Positions 1-9,764 of a stretch of DNA of 64,000 nt are shown here, in pieces. This DNA is from JAWKTM01 sp041399085 (GTDB lineage: Bacteria; Planctomycetota; Planctomycetia; Pirellulales; Pirellulaceae): assembly GCA_041399085.1 (NCBI GenBank), contig JAWKTM010000011.1, positions 62,001 through 126,000 on the forward strand, read 5' to 3'. The position numbers and the translations under genes are program-made. Below the pieces are notes generated by a model that did not search any database, was not told the DNA's origin, and worked only from the letters and a program-made list of their open reading frames with translations. The number at the start of each line of letters is the position of its first letter. Position 1 is the stretch's first letter.

Positions 1-256
1 GCGGGCATTAGCATAGCACGCTGACCGCTAGCGAGAGCAGACGCACGGCAGCTTTTACCAAGCGGCCTTCTTGATTCAACTTTTTCGCCCGAGGGCACAA
101 TTTTTGTTTGCATCGACGGTTCACGATCCGTTATACTGCCGCGACGCATCAAGGGCCGTCGATGTTTTTTCACATTGGCGATAACACTCGGCCCGCTGAT
201 GACCATTGTTTCGACAGACCGGTTTCTCCCTTCATCCCTGCTGACGGAGCTGAATC
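1..256. other. Upstream intergenic region
   Basis: No gene is supported here. The stretch precedes the DUF1501 gene and holds one possible promoter (listed separately) and the ribosome binding site GGAG seven bases before the ATG at 257. A long reverse open frame overlapping this region and the next gene has Arg-rich shadow composition and was discarded. Confidence 0.5.
108..137 (+). promoter_or_regulatory. Possible sigma70-type promoter for the DUF1501 cluster
   Basis: TTGCAT at 108-113 and TATACT at 132-137 are separated by 18 bases. The -10 box is good (5 of 6 to TATAAT) and the -35 is weak. Transcription would begin near 144, giving a leader of about 110 bases before the ATG at 257. Confidence 0.3.
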
Positions 257-1561
257 ATGCTGAACTTTCTGGCGAATCGTCGACACACGAACTGCGAAGG
301 AACGTCCCGCCGAGATTTTCTGAAGATTGGCGCGTTGGGAACCGGGATGCTGACGCTGCCCGATTTGCTGCGAGCCCGGGCGGAAGCGCGTGCCGCGGGT
401 CAATCCGTGAAGAACACCTCGGTAATTTGGCTGTGGCTGGGCGGTGGTCCGACGCACGTGGAGACGTTCGACCCGAAAATGACGGCGCCGGCCGAGTACC
501 GTAGCGTGACGGGCGAAGTTGCCACGACGATTCCGGGTGTGACGCTCGGTGGCACTTTTTCCAAGATGGCGTCGGTCGCCGATAAGATGGCGTTCGTTCG
601 TTCGTTCGCTCATACGAACAGCGGTCACGGCGGCGGAACGCATTGGGTCATGACCGGCTATGACGACCGCGGCATCGACAACGGCGGTTTGCCTAGCCGC
701 CCATCGCTCGGTTCGATCGTTTCCCGATCGCGCGGTGCGAACAATCCGTTGACCGGCATGCCGACTTATGTGCGAATGGGCGGCATCACGGCCGACGGTC
801 CGGCGTTCTTGGGGACGGCGTTCGCTCCGTTCGATCCGGCCGGTCAAGCGCGACGCAACATGTCGTTGGTGGTCGACAAAGTGCGATTGGATGATCGTCG
901 CTCGTTGTTGAAGGAGATCGACACGGTCAGTCGCGAAGCGGACCGCTCGCGTTTGATGGAAGGCTTGGATGCGTTTGAACAGCAGGCATTCAATCTGGTG
1001 CTGAGCAAGTCGCAGCAAGCGTTCGATCTGAAGTACGAGGATCCTCGCGTTGTCGAGCGTTACGGGCGCGGTTTGGGCGAGCGGTTGCTGACGGCACGGC
1101 GACTGTGCGAAGCCGGCTGCGGGTTCGTCACCGTCGAGTACGGCGGCTGGGATATGCACGGCAACATCAAGCAAGGACTTGAGCAACGCGGACCGGAATT
1201 GGATCAGGCGGTTGCCGCGTTGGTCGAAGACATGTCGCAACGCGGACAGGACGAAGACATCCTATTGGTCGTTACGGGCGAATTCGGCCGCACGCCAAAG
1301 GTGAACGGCGGCGCGGGCCGCGACCACTGGGCGCCTCTAAGCACGCTGGCCTTGGCGGGCGGCGGATTGCAGATGGGCCAAGTGGTCGGCGAATCGGCGG
1401 CCAAGGTCGACGTGCCCAAGTCGACGCCGATCGGACCTCAGGATTTGATGGCCACGGTGTTCGATGTGCTCGGTCTGGATCGCCGGATGCAGTTCGTGAA
1501 CAACTCGGGACGCCCGACATATATGATCGAGAACGGCAAGCCAATCGAAGAGCTTGTTTAG
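257..1561 (+). CDS. DUF1501 domain protein, Tat-exported
   Basis: A 434-residue DUF1501 protein, a family greatly expanded in Planctomycetota and distantly related in fold to sulfatases and alkaline phosphatases; its reaction is not established. The N-terminus carries a textbook twin-arginine motif, SRRDFLK at residues 17-23, followed by a hydrophobic stretch, so the folded protein should cross the inner membrane by the Tat route. Family signatures include WLWLGGGPTHVETFDPK near residue 60 and GEFGRTPKVNGGAGRDHW in the C-terminal third. The start at 257 is preceded by GGAG at a seven-base spacing. It is followed, after about 320 bases, by a DUF1549/DUF1553 cytochrome-like gene. DUF1501 beside DUF1549/1553 is a recurrent planctomycete pairing, suggesting that the two products act together in the cell envelope. 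Family assignment is firm; molecular function is unknown. Confidence 0.93.
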   Translation: MLNFLANRRHTNCEGTSRRDFLKIGALGTGMLTLPDLLRARAEARAAGQSVKNTSVIWLWLGGGPTHVETFDPKMTAPAEYRSVTGEVATTIPGVTLGGTFSKMASVADKMAFVRSFAHTNSGHGGGTHWVMTGYDDRGIDNGGLPSRPSLGSIVSRSRGANNPLTGMPTYVRMGGITADGPAFLGTAFAPFDPAGQARRNMSLVVDKVRLDDRRSLLKEIDTVSREADRSRLMEGLDAFEQQAFNLVLSKSQQAFDLKYEDPRVVERYGRGLGERLLTARRLCEAGCGFVTVEYGGWDMHGNIKQGLEQRGPELDQAVAALVEDMSQRGQDEDILLVVTGEFGRTPKVNGGAGRDHWAPLSTLALAGGGLQMGQVVGESAAKVDVPKSTPIGPQDLMATVFDVLGLDRRMQFVNNSGRPTYMIENGKPIEELV

Positions 1562-1881
1562 TTACCGCGTCGCGTTGCATGACAGAAACGCGGTAGGTCG
1601 GGCTGGAGGCGAGTCTCCGCGGACGTCCGACCTGCCGCGAAGTCAAAAATTGCCGCGGCGACAGGCATTTCGCCTAACCGTGGCACTGCCCTAGTCCTTT
1701 GCTGCCCCAGCCTTTTACTGGCCGCTTAATATTCGCCGCTTCCTATTGCCTGCTAGTCTCGCCCGCCCGTCGTCGCCGCTTTGCACTTTTGTCAGTTATT
1801 TCGTCCGTCGAAATCGTTCGCCGGCTCGAAGACCAAGGCGACGCCCTTGCCTGATTACACGTTCTCCCAGGAGTTGCCCTG
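1562..1881. other. Intergenic region with tandem hairpins
   Basis: This gap between the DUF1501 gene and the DUF1549/1553 gene contains no convincing gene. Its first 75 bases form two adjacent hairpins (listed separately). The rest is C/T-rich with no clear promoter. The next gene has AGGAG upstream of its ATG at 1882. Confidence 0.5.
1564..1633 (+). terminator. Tandem hairpins after the DUF1501 gene
   Basis: ACCGCGT (1564-1570) pairs with ACGCGGT (1588-1594), and immediately afterwards AGGTCGG (1595-1601) pairs with CCGACCT (1627-1633), with an inner GGAG/CTCC pair. There is no strong T tract, so this may be a U-poor terminator, an mRNA-stabilising element or a copy of a dispersed intergenic inverted repeat; a similar GGTCGG/GGTCTCC element lies at 12892-12997. 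Confidence 0.4.
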
Positions 1882-4374
1882 ATGACTCGCCGGATGCTCG
1901 CCGTCGTTTGGATCTCCTTGCTCTCGTTTGGATGGATCGGAGTCGAGCGAATCGTCGCTCAATCGACCTCGGATGATTTTCCGGGGCTCGGGCCTGCCGG
2001 GCCGCTGAACAGTATCGCGTTCGAGCAGTCCGGCGTTGAATCGCTGCAAGGCCCGAACGCTCGACTGCAATTGGTCGTAACCGGCAACTATGCCAGCGGT
2101 CAATTGCATGATTTGACGAAACAAGTCAGCTTTCAAACCACGCCGAACGGGATCGTGCAAATCGACGACAACGGATTCGTGTCGCCGGTCGCGAATGGCG
2201 AGGTTGTGATCACGGCGCGTGAGGCCAGCGGCAAAACGGCGACGACGAAATTGCTGGTCGAGCAGCTTGATCGTCCGCAGCCAATCAACTTTGCCAATGA
2301 GATCGTTCCGATCTTCACCAAGCTCGGATGCAACACGGGCGGCTGTCATGGCAAGTCGGACGGTCAGAACGGATTCAAGCTGTCGCTGTTGGGTTTCTAT
2401 CCCAACGAAGATTACGAGTATTTGGTCAAGGAGAATCGTGGCCGACGCGTGTTTCCGGCGGCTCCGGAATACAGTCTGTTGTTGTTGAAGCCAGCGAATC
2501 AATTGCCGCACGGCGGTGGGCATCGGCTCGATCCCGACTCGTACGAGTGGCGGCTGATTACGCGCTGGATCGAACAAGGGATGCCTTATGGCAGCGAAGA
2601 TGATCCGGTGGTCGAGCGGATCGAGGTGTTTCCCAAGGCTCGGTCGCTGAACCGCGAGGAAGAGCAACAATTGTCGGTCGTCGCTCATTACAGCGACGGC
2701 TCCCGTCGCGATGTGACGCAACTGGCGACCTACGAATCGAATGATCCGCGAATGGCCGATTCAACTCGGCGCGGTCGCGTCACGGTCTACGACTTACCTG
2801 GCGACGTCGCCATGATGGTCCGTTTTCAGGGCCATGTGACCGTGTTTCGAGCCAGTATTCCTCAGGGTTTGCCGGTTGATAGCCTGCCGCCCACGCGAAC
2901 GCTGGTCGATCAACATGTATTTCAAAAACTGAAGTCGCTGGGCATTCCGCCGTCGCCGCTGTGCGATGACTCGACTTTCATCCGCCGAGTCACCGTCGAC
3001 ATCGCCGGTCGCCTGCCGACTGCTGAAGAAGCGCGAGCGTTCGTCGAGAACAAGGATCCAAACAAGCGGGACAAGCTGATCGACTTGCTGCTCGACAGCC
3101 CGAACTATGGCGATTACTTCGCCAACAAATGGGCCAGCGTGTTGCGAAACAAACGTCGCCAGGACGTGGATCGCGAGTACACGTTCCGATTCCACAGTTG
3201 GATTCGGCAGGCGATGCAATCGAACATGCCATACGACCAATTCGTGCGCAGTGTGTTGGCGGCCTCGGGCGAAGTGGAATCGTATCCGCCGGTCGCTTGG
3301 TACAAGGAAGTTAGCACGTCGACGCAGCAGATGGAGGACACGGCCCAACTGTTCCTCGGCCAGCGAATTCAGTGTGCTCACTGCCATCACCATCCGTTCG
3401 AGCGTTGGAGCCAGGACGATTACTTCAGCTTCGAGGCGTTCTTCTCGCAAGTCGGTCGTAAGCCAGGACGCGACGGCATGCGCGACTCCCGCGTGTATCA
3501 CAAGGTAGGCGCGGCCACATCGGAGAATCCGCGCTCGGGCGAGAAGCTTGTGCCGCGCGGGCTCGGCGGCGAGCCGCTGGAAATCCAGCCTTACGAAGAC
3601 CCGCGGCATCGGCTGGTCGACTGGATGACGGAACCCAACAATCCGTTCTTTGCCAAGGCGTTGGTGAATCGATATTGGAAGCACTTTTTCGGCCGCGGCA
3701 TTGTCGACCCCGAAGACGATATGCGAATCACCAATCCGCCGTCGAATCCCGAACTGTTAGATGGACTGGCGAAGAGTTTCGTGGACAGCAAATACGATCT
3801 GAAAGGTTTGATCCGCACGATTTGCCGGTCCAGCGTGTATCAGTTGAGTTCCGAGCCGACGGATTACAACCGCGACGATCGGTTGAATTTCTCGAGCTTT
3901 TATCCGCGACGCTTAAACGCCGAGCCGCTGTACGACGCGGTGAATCAAGTTGCGGGCACTTATGTGAATTTCAACGGAATGCCGCGCGGAACGCGAGCGA
4001 TTCAGTTGCCGGACAATGGCTTCAACGATTACTTCCTCACGGTGTTCGGCAAGCCCGAAGCGGAAAGCGCTTGTGAATGCGAGCGCAGCTCCGAGGCGAA
4101 TCTGGCTCAGTCGCTGCACTTGTTGAATTCGACCGACATCCAAGGCAAGCTGGCTTCGGGCGAAGGCCGCGCGGCGGTGTTGGCTCGCGACGCCGAACGC
4201 ACCGACGCGCAGAAGGTGGAAGAGCTGTACTACTGGGCTTACGCCCGCCCGCCTCGCGCCTCGGAATTGGAAGTCGTATTGCCGTACATCGAAAAGAAGT
4301 CGAACAAGCAACAAGCTTACGAAGACTTGATGTGGGCGATGTTCAATACGAAGGAGTTTCTCTTCAACCGCTAA
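1882..4374 (+). CDS. DUF1549/DUF1553 protein with haem-c motifs and Big2-like domains
   Basis: An 830-residue exported protein of planctomycete architecture. In order: an N-terminal hydrophobic signal (residues 1-30), a bacterial Ig-like (Big2) domain around 50-130, a PSCyt1-like segment with an unusual C-x4-C-H motif (C150, C155, H156), a second Ig-like segment around 245-330, a DUF1549 region containing a canonical CxxCH motif (C498, C501, H502), and a C-terminal DUF1553 region from about 570. The two Cys-His motifs suggest covalent c-type haem, hence a periplasmic or surface redox role, although DUF1549/1553 biochemistry is not established. The ATG at 1882 follows AGGAG. The next gene starts nine bases after the stop, so the two are surely co-transcribed. 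Family assignment is strong; haem attachment is inferred from motif only. Confidence 0.92.
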   Translation: MTRRMLAVVWISLLSFGWIGVERIVAQSTSDDFPGLGPAGPLNSIAFEQSGVESLQGPNARLQLVVTGNYASGQLHDLTKQVSFQTTPNGIVQIDDNGFVSPVANGEVVITAREASGKTATTKLLVEQLDRPQPINFANEIVPIFTKLGCNTGGCHGKSDGQNGFKLSLLGFYPNEDYEYLVKENRGRRVFPAAPEYSLLLLKPANQLPHGGGHRLDPDSYEWRLITRWIEQGMPYGSEDDPVVERIEVFPKARSLNREEEQQLSVVAHYSDGSRRDVTQLATYESNDPRMADSTRRGRVTVYDLPGDVAMMVRFQGHVTVFRASIPQGLPVDSLPPTRTLVDQHVFQKLKSLGIPPSPLCDDSTFIRRVTVDIAGRLPTAEEARAFVENKDPNKRDKLIDLLLDSPNYGDYFANKWASVLRNKRRQDVDREYTFRFHSWIRQAMQSNMPYDQFVRSVLAASGEVESYPPVAWYKEVSTSTQQMEDTAQLFLGQRIQCAHCHHHPFERWSQDDYFSFEAFFSQVGRKPGRDGMRDSRVYHKVGAATSENPRSGEKLVPRGLGGEPLEIQPYEDPRHRLVDWMTEPNNPFFAKALVNRYWKHFFGRGIVDPEDDMRITNPPSNPELLDGLAKSFVDSKYDLKGLIRTICRSSVYQLSSEPTDYNRDDRLNFSSFYPRRLNAEPLYDAVNQVAGTYVNFNGMPRGTRAIQLPDNGFNDYFLTVFGKPEAESACECERSSEANLAQSLHLLNSTDIQGKLASGEGRAAVLARDAERTDAQKVEELYYWAYARPPRASELEVVLPYIEKKSNKQQAYEDLMWAMFNTKEFLFNR

Positions 4375-4383
4375 GGATTTGCC

Positions 4384-7300
4384 ATGATTCGGCCAAGTGG
4401 TTGCCGCGCCGCGGTGTGGCTCGCCCCCGTTCTGCTAGTCATGGGATTGCTGGCGGTCGCTTGGCCGTCCGCCGCCCTGGCTCAATTGCCCGCGACTCGA
4501 TTGGCTCAATTGTTTCCGTCGGGATCCCAAGTCGGCGCGTCGACGGAAGTGGTTATCGCCGGTAATGACCTGGACGATGTGAAGGAGCTTCACTTCTCGC
4601 ATCCCGGCATTACGGCTCAGACGAAAATGGCCGAGCCCGGACCGTTCGATAAGGGCCCTGTTGCCGTGCCGAACACGTTCGTGGTCAGCGTCGCCGGCAA
4701 CGTGCCGCCCGGCTTGTACGAAGCACGCGCGGTCGGTCGTTACGGGATTTCGAATCCGCGCGCGTTCGTCGTAACGGAGTTGAAGCAGGCGAGCGAAGTC
4801 GAGCCGAACAACGAGCCGGAACAGGCGACCGAACTGGCTTGGCCCGGAGAGATTGCCGGACGCGGCGATCAGAATGGCGACGTGGATTACTTCAAGTTCA
4901 CCGCGAAACCCAACGAGCGAATCATCATCAACTGTTTGGCTCGGCGGATCGATTCGCGAATGGATCCGTTGTTGGTAATCTACGACGCGGCAGGCCGGGA
5001 ACTGCAAAGCACGCGCGAAGGGATGCGTGGCGATCCGGTGCTGGACTTCATCGTGCCGGCGGCGGGCGATTATTTGTTGAAGGTGTTCGATACTCGATAC
5101 AACGGCGGTGACGACTACTTCTATCGCCTGCGAGTCGGCACGTTTCCCCATTTGGATTTTGTGTTTCCGCCAGCCGGGCAAGCCGGTGGGAATCGGGCGT
5201 TCACGGTGTTCGGTCGCAATCTGCCCGGCGGTCAGCCGGCGGGGCTAACGATCGACGGCCGGCCGCTGCAAAAGCTAAACGTGAACGTCCCGTTACCGAC
5301 CGGGGCCGCGCTGGACGAACTGAGTTTCAACTCGATTATCGATTCGGAGACCGGGGGTCTGGATGGTCGCGAGTACCGTTTGAATTCGCCGGCTGGTTGG
5401 TCCAATCCATTGTTGGTGGGCGTAGCAAGTTCGCCGGTCGTGCTGGAACAAGAACCGAATAACGCGGTCGCCGCCGCTCAGGCAATCCAAACGCCATGCG
5501 AAGTTGCCGGTCAGTTCTACCCGGCTCGCGATTTGGACTGGTTTCAGTTCTCGCCCAAAGCCGGTGAGACTTACGTGGTCGAGCTGATCTCGCAGCGACT
5601 CGGTCGGCCGACCGATCCCAGCTTGATTGTCGAGCAGGTCGTCACTCCAGCCACGGCCGAGCAGCCTGAAGTGGTTCGGACGCTTGCCAGCGTTGACGAT
5701 GCCGCTAACTCGGGATCGCCCGAGTTCCGCGCGTCGACGTTCGATCCGGCGGCGAAGTTCACGATCCCTGATGACTTCCCGACCGGCGGCATCGTGCGTG
5801 TGTTGGTGCGAGACGGTTACAGCGAGGTCACGGGCGATCCGCGCAATGCGTATCGGCTGGTCGTGCGTCCGCCTCAGCCCGATTTCCGGTTAGTCGCGGC
5901 CGCCGGCAGTCCGCAGGCTGCTTCGTTGTTGTTGCGCAAGGGCGGCTGCGTCGAAGTGCGCGTGGTCGCCTTTCGACAAGACGGCTTCGATGGCGAGATC
6001 AAGGTGACGGCGAGCGGACTACCCGGCGGCGTTACTTGCGCGCCGGCGGTGATTGGACCTGGCGTCGACTCGACCACCTTGGTTTTGGTAGCGGCGGAGA
6101 ACGCACCGGCTGGAATTGGATTAGTCTCCGTGACCGGCGAGGCAACTTTGCCGAGCGGTGCGGTGAAGCACACGGCTCGTTTCGGCACGCCGCTGTGGCC
6201 TTTCGCGCCTCGGCCGCAGAATAATCCGCAGCCGCCAGGTCCGGCTCGATTGGCCCGGAATCTGGCGGTTTCCGTTTCGGCCGACGAGGTCGCTCCGGTG
6301 CTGATCCAGGCGAGCGGAAACCAGCCGCTGGAGGCTTCGCGCGGCGCGATCGTCAAGGTGCCTTACACCGTCACTCGACGCGGCGAATTCAGCGGCAACG
6401 TGGCTTGCATCGTCGAGGGTTTGCCTGCCGGAGTGAACGTCCAGCCGTTTACGATCAACGGCAATCAAGCGAACGGCGAGTTTCAACTAACGCTCACCGC
6501 CGCCACGCCACCCGGAACCTATTCGATTTGGCTCGCCGGATTGGCGCAGCCGATGCCCTACGAACGCAATCCCGAGGCGGCCAAGCGTGCCGCCGAATGC
6601 AAGGCGGAGCTGGACGCCATCGTGGTTGATTTGACCAAGAAGTCGACGGATGCGACAGCGGCCAAAACCGCGGCGGACAAGGTTGCCACGGATGCCATGG
6701 CTGCCGTGCAAGCTGCGACGACGGCCAAAGACAATACGGATAAGGCCGCTGCCGAGGCAAAGACCGCAGCCGACGCGGCGGCCGACTCAGCGACCAAGGC
6801 CAAAGCCGCAGCGGCGGCCACACCCGGCGATGCGAATCTTGCGGCGGCGGCTACGGCGGCGCAGAAGGCTGCCGATGACGCGGCGACAAAAGCCAAGACG
6901 GCGGCTGACGCGGTGGTAACGGCGACCAAGGCTTTGGATGACGCCAATGCCGCGCTCAAAAAGGCCACCGAAGACAAAGCCGTGAAGGACAAGGCGGCCG
7001 AGGAAGCCGCCGCGCTGTTGGCCGCTGGCCAAGCCGCAAAGGCCGACGCCGATCGACGGGCGACGGAAACGGCGAACGCCGCGAAGAAGCAGAACTTGAA
7101 CAACGTCTATGTACCGTCGACCGTCGCGACGCTGAAGATCGCCCCCGCGCCGATCACAATGGCTTTGGCCGCGCCGACGATATCGGTAAAGCAAGGTGCG
7201 ATGGTCGAGTTGCCGGTGAACATCACGCGTCTGTATTCGTATGCCGATGCCGTGACGATCAGTGCCGTCTTGCCTGGTGGAGTCGGCGGGCTGTCGATTC

Positions 7301-7479
7301 CGAATGCGGCCATTGCCAACAACCAGACGCAAACGAAGCTGGCCGTCAGCGCCGCGGCAAACGCGACGGACGGCGAACACAAGTTGACGATCCGAGCCAC
7401 ACTCAGTCTGAACGGCCAGCAGTTGCTGGTCGAACAACCATGCCTTTTGAAAGTGGAAAAGGTCGAGGCGACGCCATGA
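4384..7479 (+). CDS. Exported PPC-domain protein with inserted Ala/Lys coiled coil
   Basis: A 1031-residue protein with a cleavable-type signal peptide (hydrophobic residues 11-33 ending in ALAQ). Two stretches match bacterial pre-peptidase C-terminal (PPC) beta-sandwich domains: EVEPNNEPEQATEL near 140, leading into the DYFKF/GGDDYFYRL signature, and EQEPNNAVAAAQAIQ near 355, leading into LDWFQFSPKAGETY. Ig-like beta-rich segments follow. Residues about 741-905 are an Ala/Lys/Asp/Thr-rich heptad-like region predicted to be a long helix or coiled coil; beta-sandwich sequence resumes after it. The next gene's favoured ATG overlaps this stop in an ATGA arrangement at 7476-7479. The neighbour carries a compositionally matching coiled coil, so physical pairing of the two products is an attractive inference. 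No catalytic motif is seen; it is probably a surface or periplasmic scaffold. Confidence 0.85.
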   Translation: MIRPSGCRAAVWLAPVLLVMGLLAVAWPSAALAQLPATRLAQLFPSGSQVGASTEVVIAGNDLDDVKELHFSHPGITAQTKMAEPGPFDKGPVAVPNTFVVSVAGNVPPGLYEARAVGRYGISNPRAFVVTELKQASEVEPNNEPEQATELAWPGEIAGRGDQNGDVDYFKFTAKPNERIIINCLARRIDSRMDPLLVIYDAAGRELQSTREGMRGDPVLDFIVPAAGDYLLKVFDTRYNGGDDYFYRLRVGTFPHLDFVFPPAGQAGGNRAFTVFGRNLPGGQPAGLTIDGRPLQKLNVNVPLPTGAALDELSFNSIIDSETGGLDGREYRLNSPAGWSNPLLVGVASSPVVLEQEPNNAVAAAQAIQTPCEVAGQFYPARDLDWFQFSPKAGETYVVELISQRLGRPTDPSLIVEQVVTPATAEQPEVVRTLASVDDAANSGSPEFRASTFDPAAKFTIPDDFPTGGIVRVLVRDGYSEVTGDPRNAYRLVVRPPQPDFRLVAAAGSPQAASLLLRKGGCVEVRVVAFRQDGFDGEIKVTASGLPGGVTCAPAVIGPGVDSTTLVLVAAENAPAGIGLVSVTGEATLPSGAVKHTARFGTPLWPFAPRPQNNPQPPGPARLARNLAVSVSADEVAPVLIQASGNQPLEASRGAIVKVPYTVTRRGEFSGNVACIVEGLPAGVNVQPFTINGNQANGEFQLTLTAATPPGTYSIWLAGLAQPMPYERNPEAAKRAAECKAELDAIVVDLTKKSTDATAAKTAADKVATDAMAAVQAATTAKDNTDKAAAEAKTAADAAADSATKAKAAAAATPGDANLAAAATAAQKAADDAATKAKTAADAVVTATKALDDANAALKKATEDKAVKDKAAEEAAALLAAGQAAKADADRRATETANAAKKQNLNNVYVPSTVATLKIAPAPITMALAAPTISVKQGAMVELPVNITRLYSYADAVTISAVLPGGVGGLSIPNAAIANNQTQTKLAVSAAANATDGEHKLTIRATLSLNGQQLLVEQPCLLKVEKVEATP

Positions 7480-9764
7480 GAGCGCGACACATGTCCACCC
7501 GAATCCCGCACGCTTCCGTATGGCTTGTCGGCTGTTGGCTGGCGGTCACGACAACGCACGGCCGAATGGCAATCGCCCAGACGCCGATTCCAATCGCCAC
7601 GTCGACGCGAACCGACGCGGTCAGCTTCGATCGCGATATCATGCCGATCTTCCGCAAGAAGTGTTTGGCGTGCCACAACTCCAGCGAAGCGTATGGCGAT
7701 TTAGTGCTGGAGTCACCGGCCGCGATGTTGAAGGGCGGCGACGCGGGGCCGGCGATCGTGCCGAAGCAAGGCGCGGCCAGTTTGCTGTTGAAGCTGGCCT
7801 CGCACCAAGCCGAACCTTTCATGCCGCCGCCCGGTAACGATGTGGCGGCGGCGCCGATGACTTCGGCCGAGCTTGGGCTACTGAAACTCTGGATCGATCA
7901 AGGCGCGACGAGCGACTCGGGCTCGGCGGCGATTTCGCCCCGCGATTGGCGGCCGCTTCCGCCCGGCATCAATCCGATTTACGCCGTGGCGATCTCGCCC
8001 GATGGCCAATACGCGGCTTGTGGCCGAGCCAATCAGATTTTCATTTACCATGTTCCCACCGGCCAGTTGATAACGCGGCTGAACGATCCGGCCGTGCAAT
8101 TGCGCGGCGATGATTCACGGCCCGGCGTGGCTCATCTCGATATCGTCCAATCGTTGGCGTTCAATCCCGACGGCGATATGTTGGCTTCCGGCGGCTTTCG
8201 TACCGTCAAACTATGGCGGCGCCCACGCGATGTGCGAACGCTGAACTTGGCGGCCGCGCAGTCCGTCACGGCCGTGGCGACCAGCCCAAGTGGCGAGATA
8301 ATCGCCACGGCTTTGGCGGATAATTCCATCAAGTTGTGGAACGCCGCGGACGGCCAACCGCTGGCGACGCTTGTAGGACACGAAGGCCCGATTCACGAAG
8401 TTCGTTTTTCGCACGATGGCCAGCGGTTATATTCGGCGTCGGAAGATCGCAGCGTTCGCGTTTGGCAGACGTTGGATGGCCAGATGATCGGGCGCATCGA
8501 CACGCCGGCGGCGATTCAAGCTTTGACGGTTCTGACCGAAGCGGTTCCGGTCGAGCCAGCGGAGCAAGTCGCCACCGCGGAAGCCAGCACTGTGGATGCC
8601 GGCACTGCGGACGCCAGCGCAACTCAGGCTCCCGCACAACCGGCCGCCGAGTCGGCGTCGCCAAGCGATCAAAGTGCCGAGGACGCCGACAAAGCGGGAC
8701 CGCCTGTCGTCATCACCGAACGCTTGGCAACCGGTGGAGCGGACAACTTGATTCGGTTGTGGCACACGCCGCGGTCGCTACCGATCGCTTTGAAGGACCT
8801 GCCCGAAAAAGTCGCGGCGATCATCGTAAGTCCCGATCACCGATTCGTCGCCATCGGCAGTGCGTCGGGCGAAGTCGTGGTGCAGTCGCTGCAGGACGAA
8901 ACAGTGATCCATCGTTGGGCGGCTCACGAGACGGCGATCGTCGATCTCGCCTTCCGAACGATTCCCGAGGCGACAGATGCCGAGCCTGCAGCGACAACAA
9001 CGGCGGCTGCCGAGGCGGCCACCGCTACGAACGTTCAACCCAACAACACCACCGCCGAGACCGCGGAGTCTTCGGAGCCCGCCAACGTGCCTTGGCAGCT
9101 CGCCACATTAGGCGAAGACCGCATCGTAAAGCTGTGGGACATCGCAACTGGCGAAACGCTCGCGACGCTGAACGGATCCATCGCGCCGATTCGATCGATC
9201 GCGGTTCGCCCGGATGGCATGCAGTTGGCAATGGGAATGGAAGACGGCCGCGCGTCGCTGTGGAATCTCGCAGCGGCCCCGTCGACTGCGCTGCGTACGG
9301 TCGACGCGACTGATCCGAAAGCGGACGAAGCTGCCACGGCGGAAATAGCGGCGACCGTGCTGGCGGTTAGCCCGGATCGAAAACAATTGGCGATCATCGA
9401 ATCGTTTGGCGATAGGTCGGAGATTGTGATTCGCCATGTCGAATCGGGCCAAGTGACTCATCGGCTGCTCGGACACGCCGGACGAATCCACCAACTATCG
9501 TTCAGCTCCGACGGCAAGCGACTGATCTCCGCCGGCGAGGATGCGACGGCCCGAGTGTGGGATTTGAGCGATGCGAAGTTTGCCGAATTCGCGCGGCTGT
9601 CGGGCCACAACGGCGCAGTCAACAGCGCGGCCTTCAGCGCCGATGCGACGCAAGCCGTCACGGGCGGCGCGGACAACTCCGTGCGATTGTGGAACGTCGC
9701 TGACCAGGAGCGAGATTATGTCGATGTGCGGCCATGCAATCGCCGACCGTCGCCGTGGCAATGA
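7476..9764 (+). CDS. WD40 / haem-c motif protein, N-terminal fragment of a frameshifted gene
   Basis: The ATG at 7476 overlaps the previous stop and opens a signal-peptide-like N-terminus; an in-frame ATG at 7440 would place 12 extra charged residues before it and is less likely. Residues 63-67 are CLACH, a c-type haem motif in a planctomycete cytochrome-c-like domain (DIMPIFRKKCLACHNSSEAYG). From about residue 150 the sequence is a series of WD40 repeats (for example LASGGFRTVKLW, YSASEDRSVRVW, VTGGADNSVRLW), interrupted by low-complexity Ala/Thr/Glu linkers. The frame ends at 9764 in a non-WD40 tail, whereas WD40-like sequence resumes in other frames up to 10219 and then in the open frame at 10220. 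I read this as one original gene of about 5.2 kb. The final dozen or so residues of this frame are frameshift-derived. Confidence 0.8.
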   Translation: MRARHMSTRIPHASVWLVGCWLAVTTTHGRMAIAQTPIPIATSTRTDAVSFDRDIMPIFRKKCLACHNSSEAYGDLVLESPAAMLKGGDAGPAIVPKQGAASLLLKLASHQAEPFMPPPGNDVAAAPMTSAELGLLKLWIDQGATSDSGSAAISPRDWRPLPPGINPIYAVAISPDGQYAACGRANQIFIYHVPTGQLITRLNDPAVQLRGDDSRPGVAHLDIVQSLAFNPDGDMLASGGFRTVKLWRRPRDVRTLNLAAAQSVTAVATSPSGEIIATALADNSIKLWNAADGQPLATLVGHEGPIHEVRFSHDGQRLYSASEDRSVRVWQTLDGQMIGRIDTPAAIQALTVLTEAVPVEPAEQVATAEASTVDAGTADASATQAPAQPAAESASPSDQSAEDADKAGPPVVITERLATGGADNLIRLWHTPRSLPIALKDLPEKVAAIIVSPDHRFVAIGSASGEVVVQSLQDETVIHRWAAHETAIVDLAFRTIPEATDAEPAATTTAAAEAATATNVQPNNTTAETAESSEPANVPWQLATLGEDRIVKLWDIATGETLATLNGSIAPIRSIAVRPDGMQLAMGMEDGRASLWNLAAAPSTALRTVDATDPKADEAATAEIAATVLAVSPDRKQLAIIESFGDRSEIVIRHVESGQVTHRLLGHAGRIHQLSFSSDGKRLISAGEDATARVWDLSDAKFAEFARLSGHNGAVNSAAFSADATQAVTGGADNSVRLWNVADQERDYVDVRPCNRRPSPWQ

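Noticed and set aside
170..1240. 356-residue minus-strand open frame
   Set aside because: Overlaps the DUF1501 gene, whose motifs are firm. Its composition is Arg/Gln/His-rich, typical of a reverse-complement shadow in GC-rich DNA.
6558..7103. Ala-rich minus-strand open frame
   Set aside because: It is the complement of the Ala/Lys coiled coil in the PPC protein; the low-complexity codons keep both strands open.
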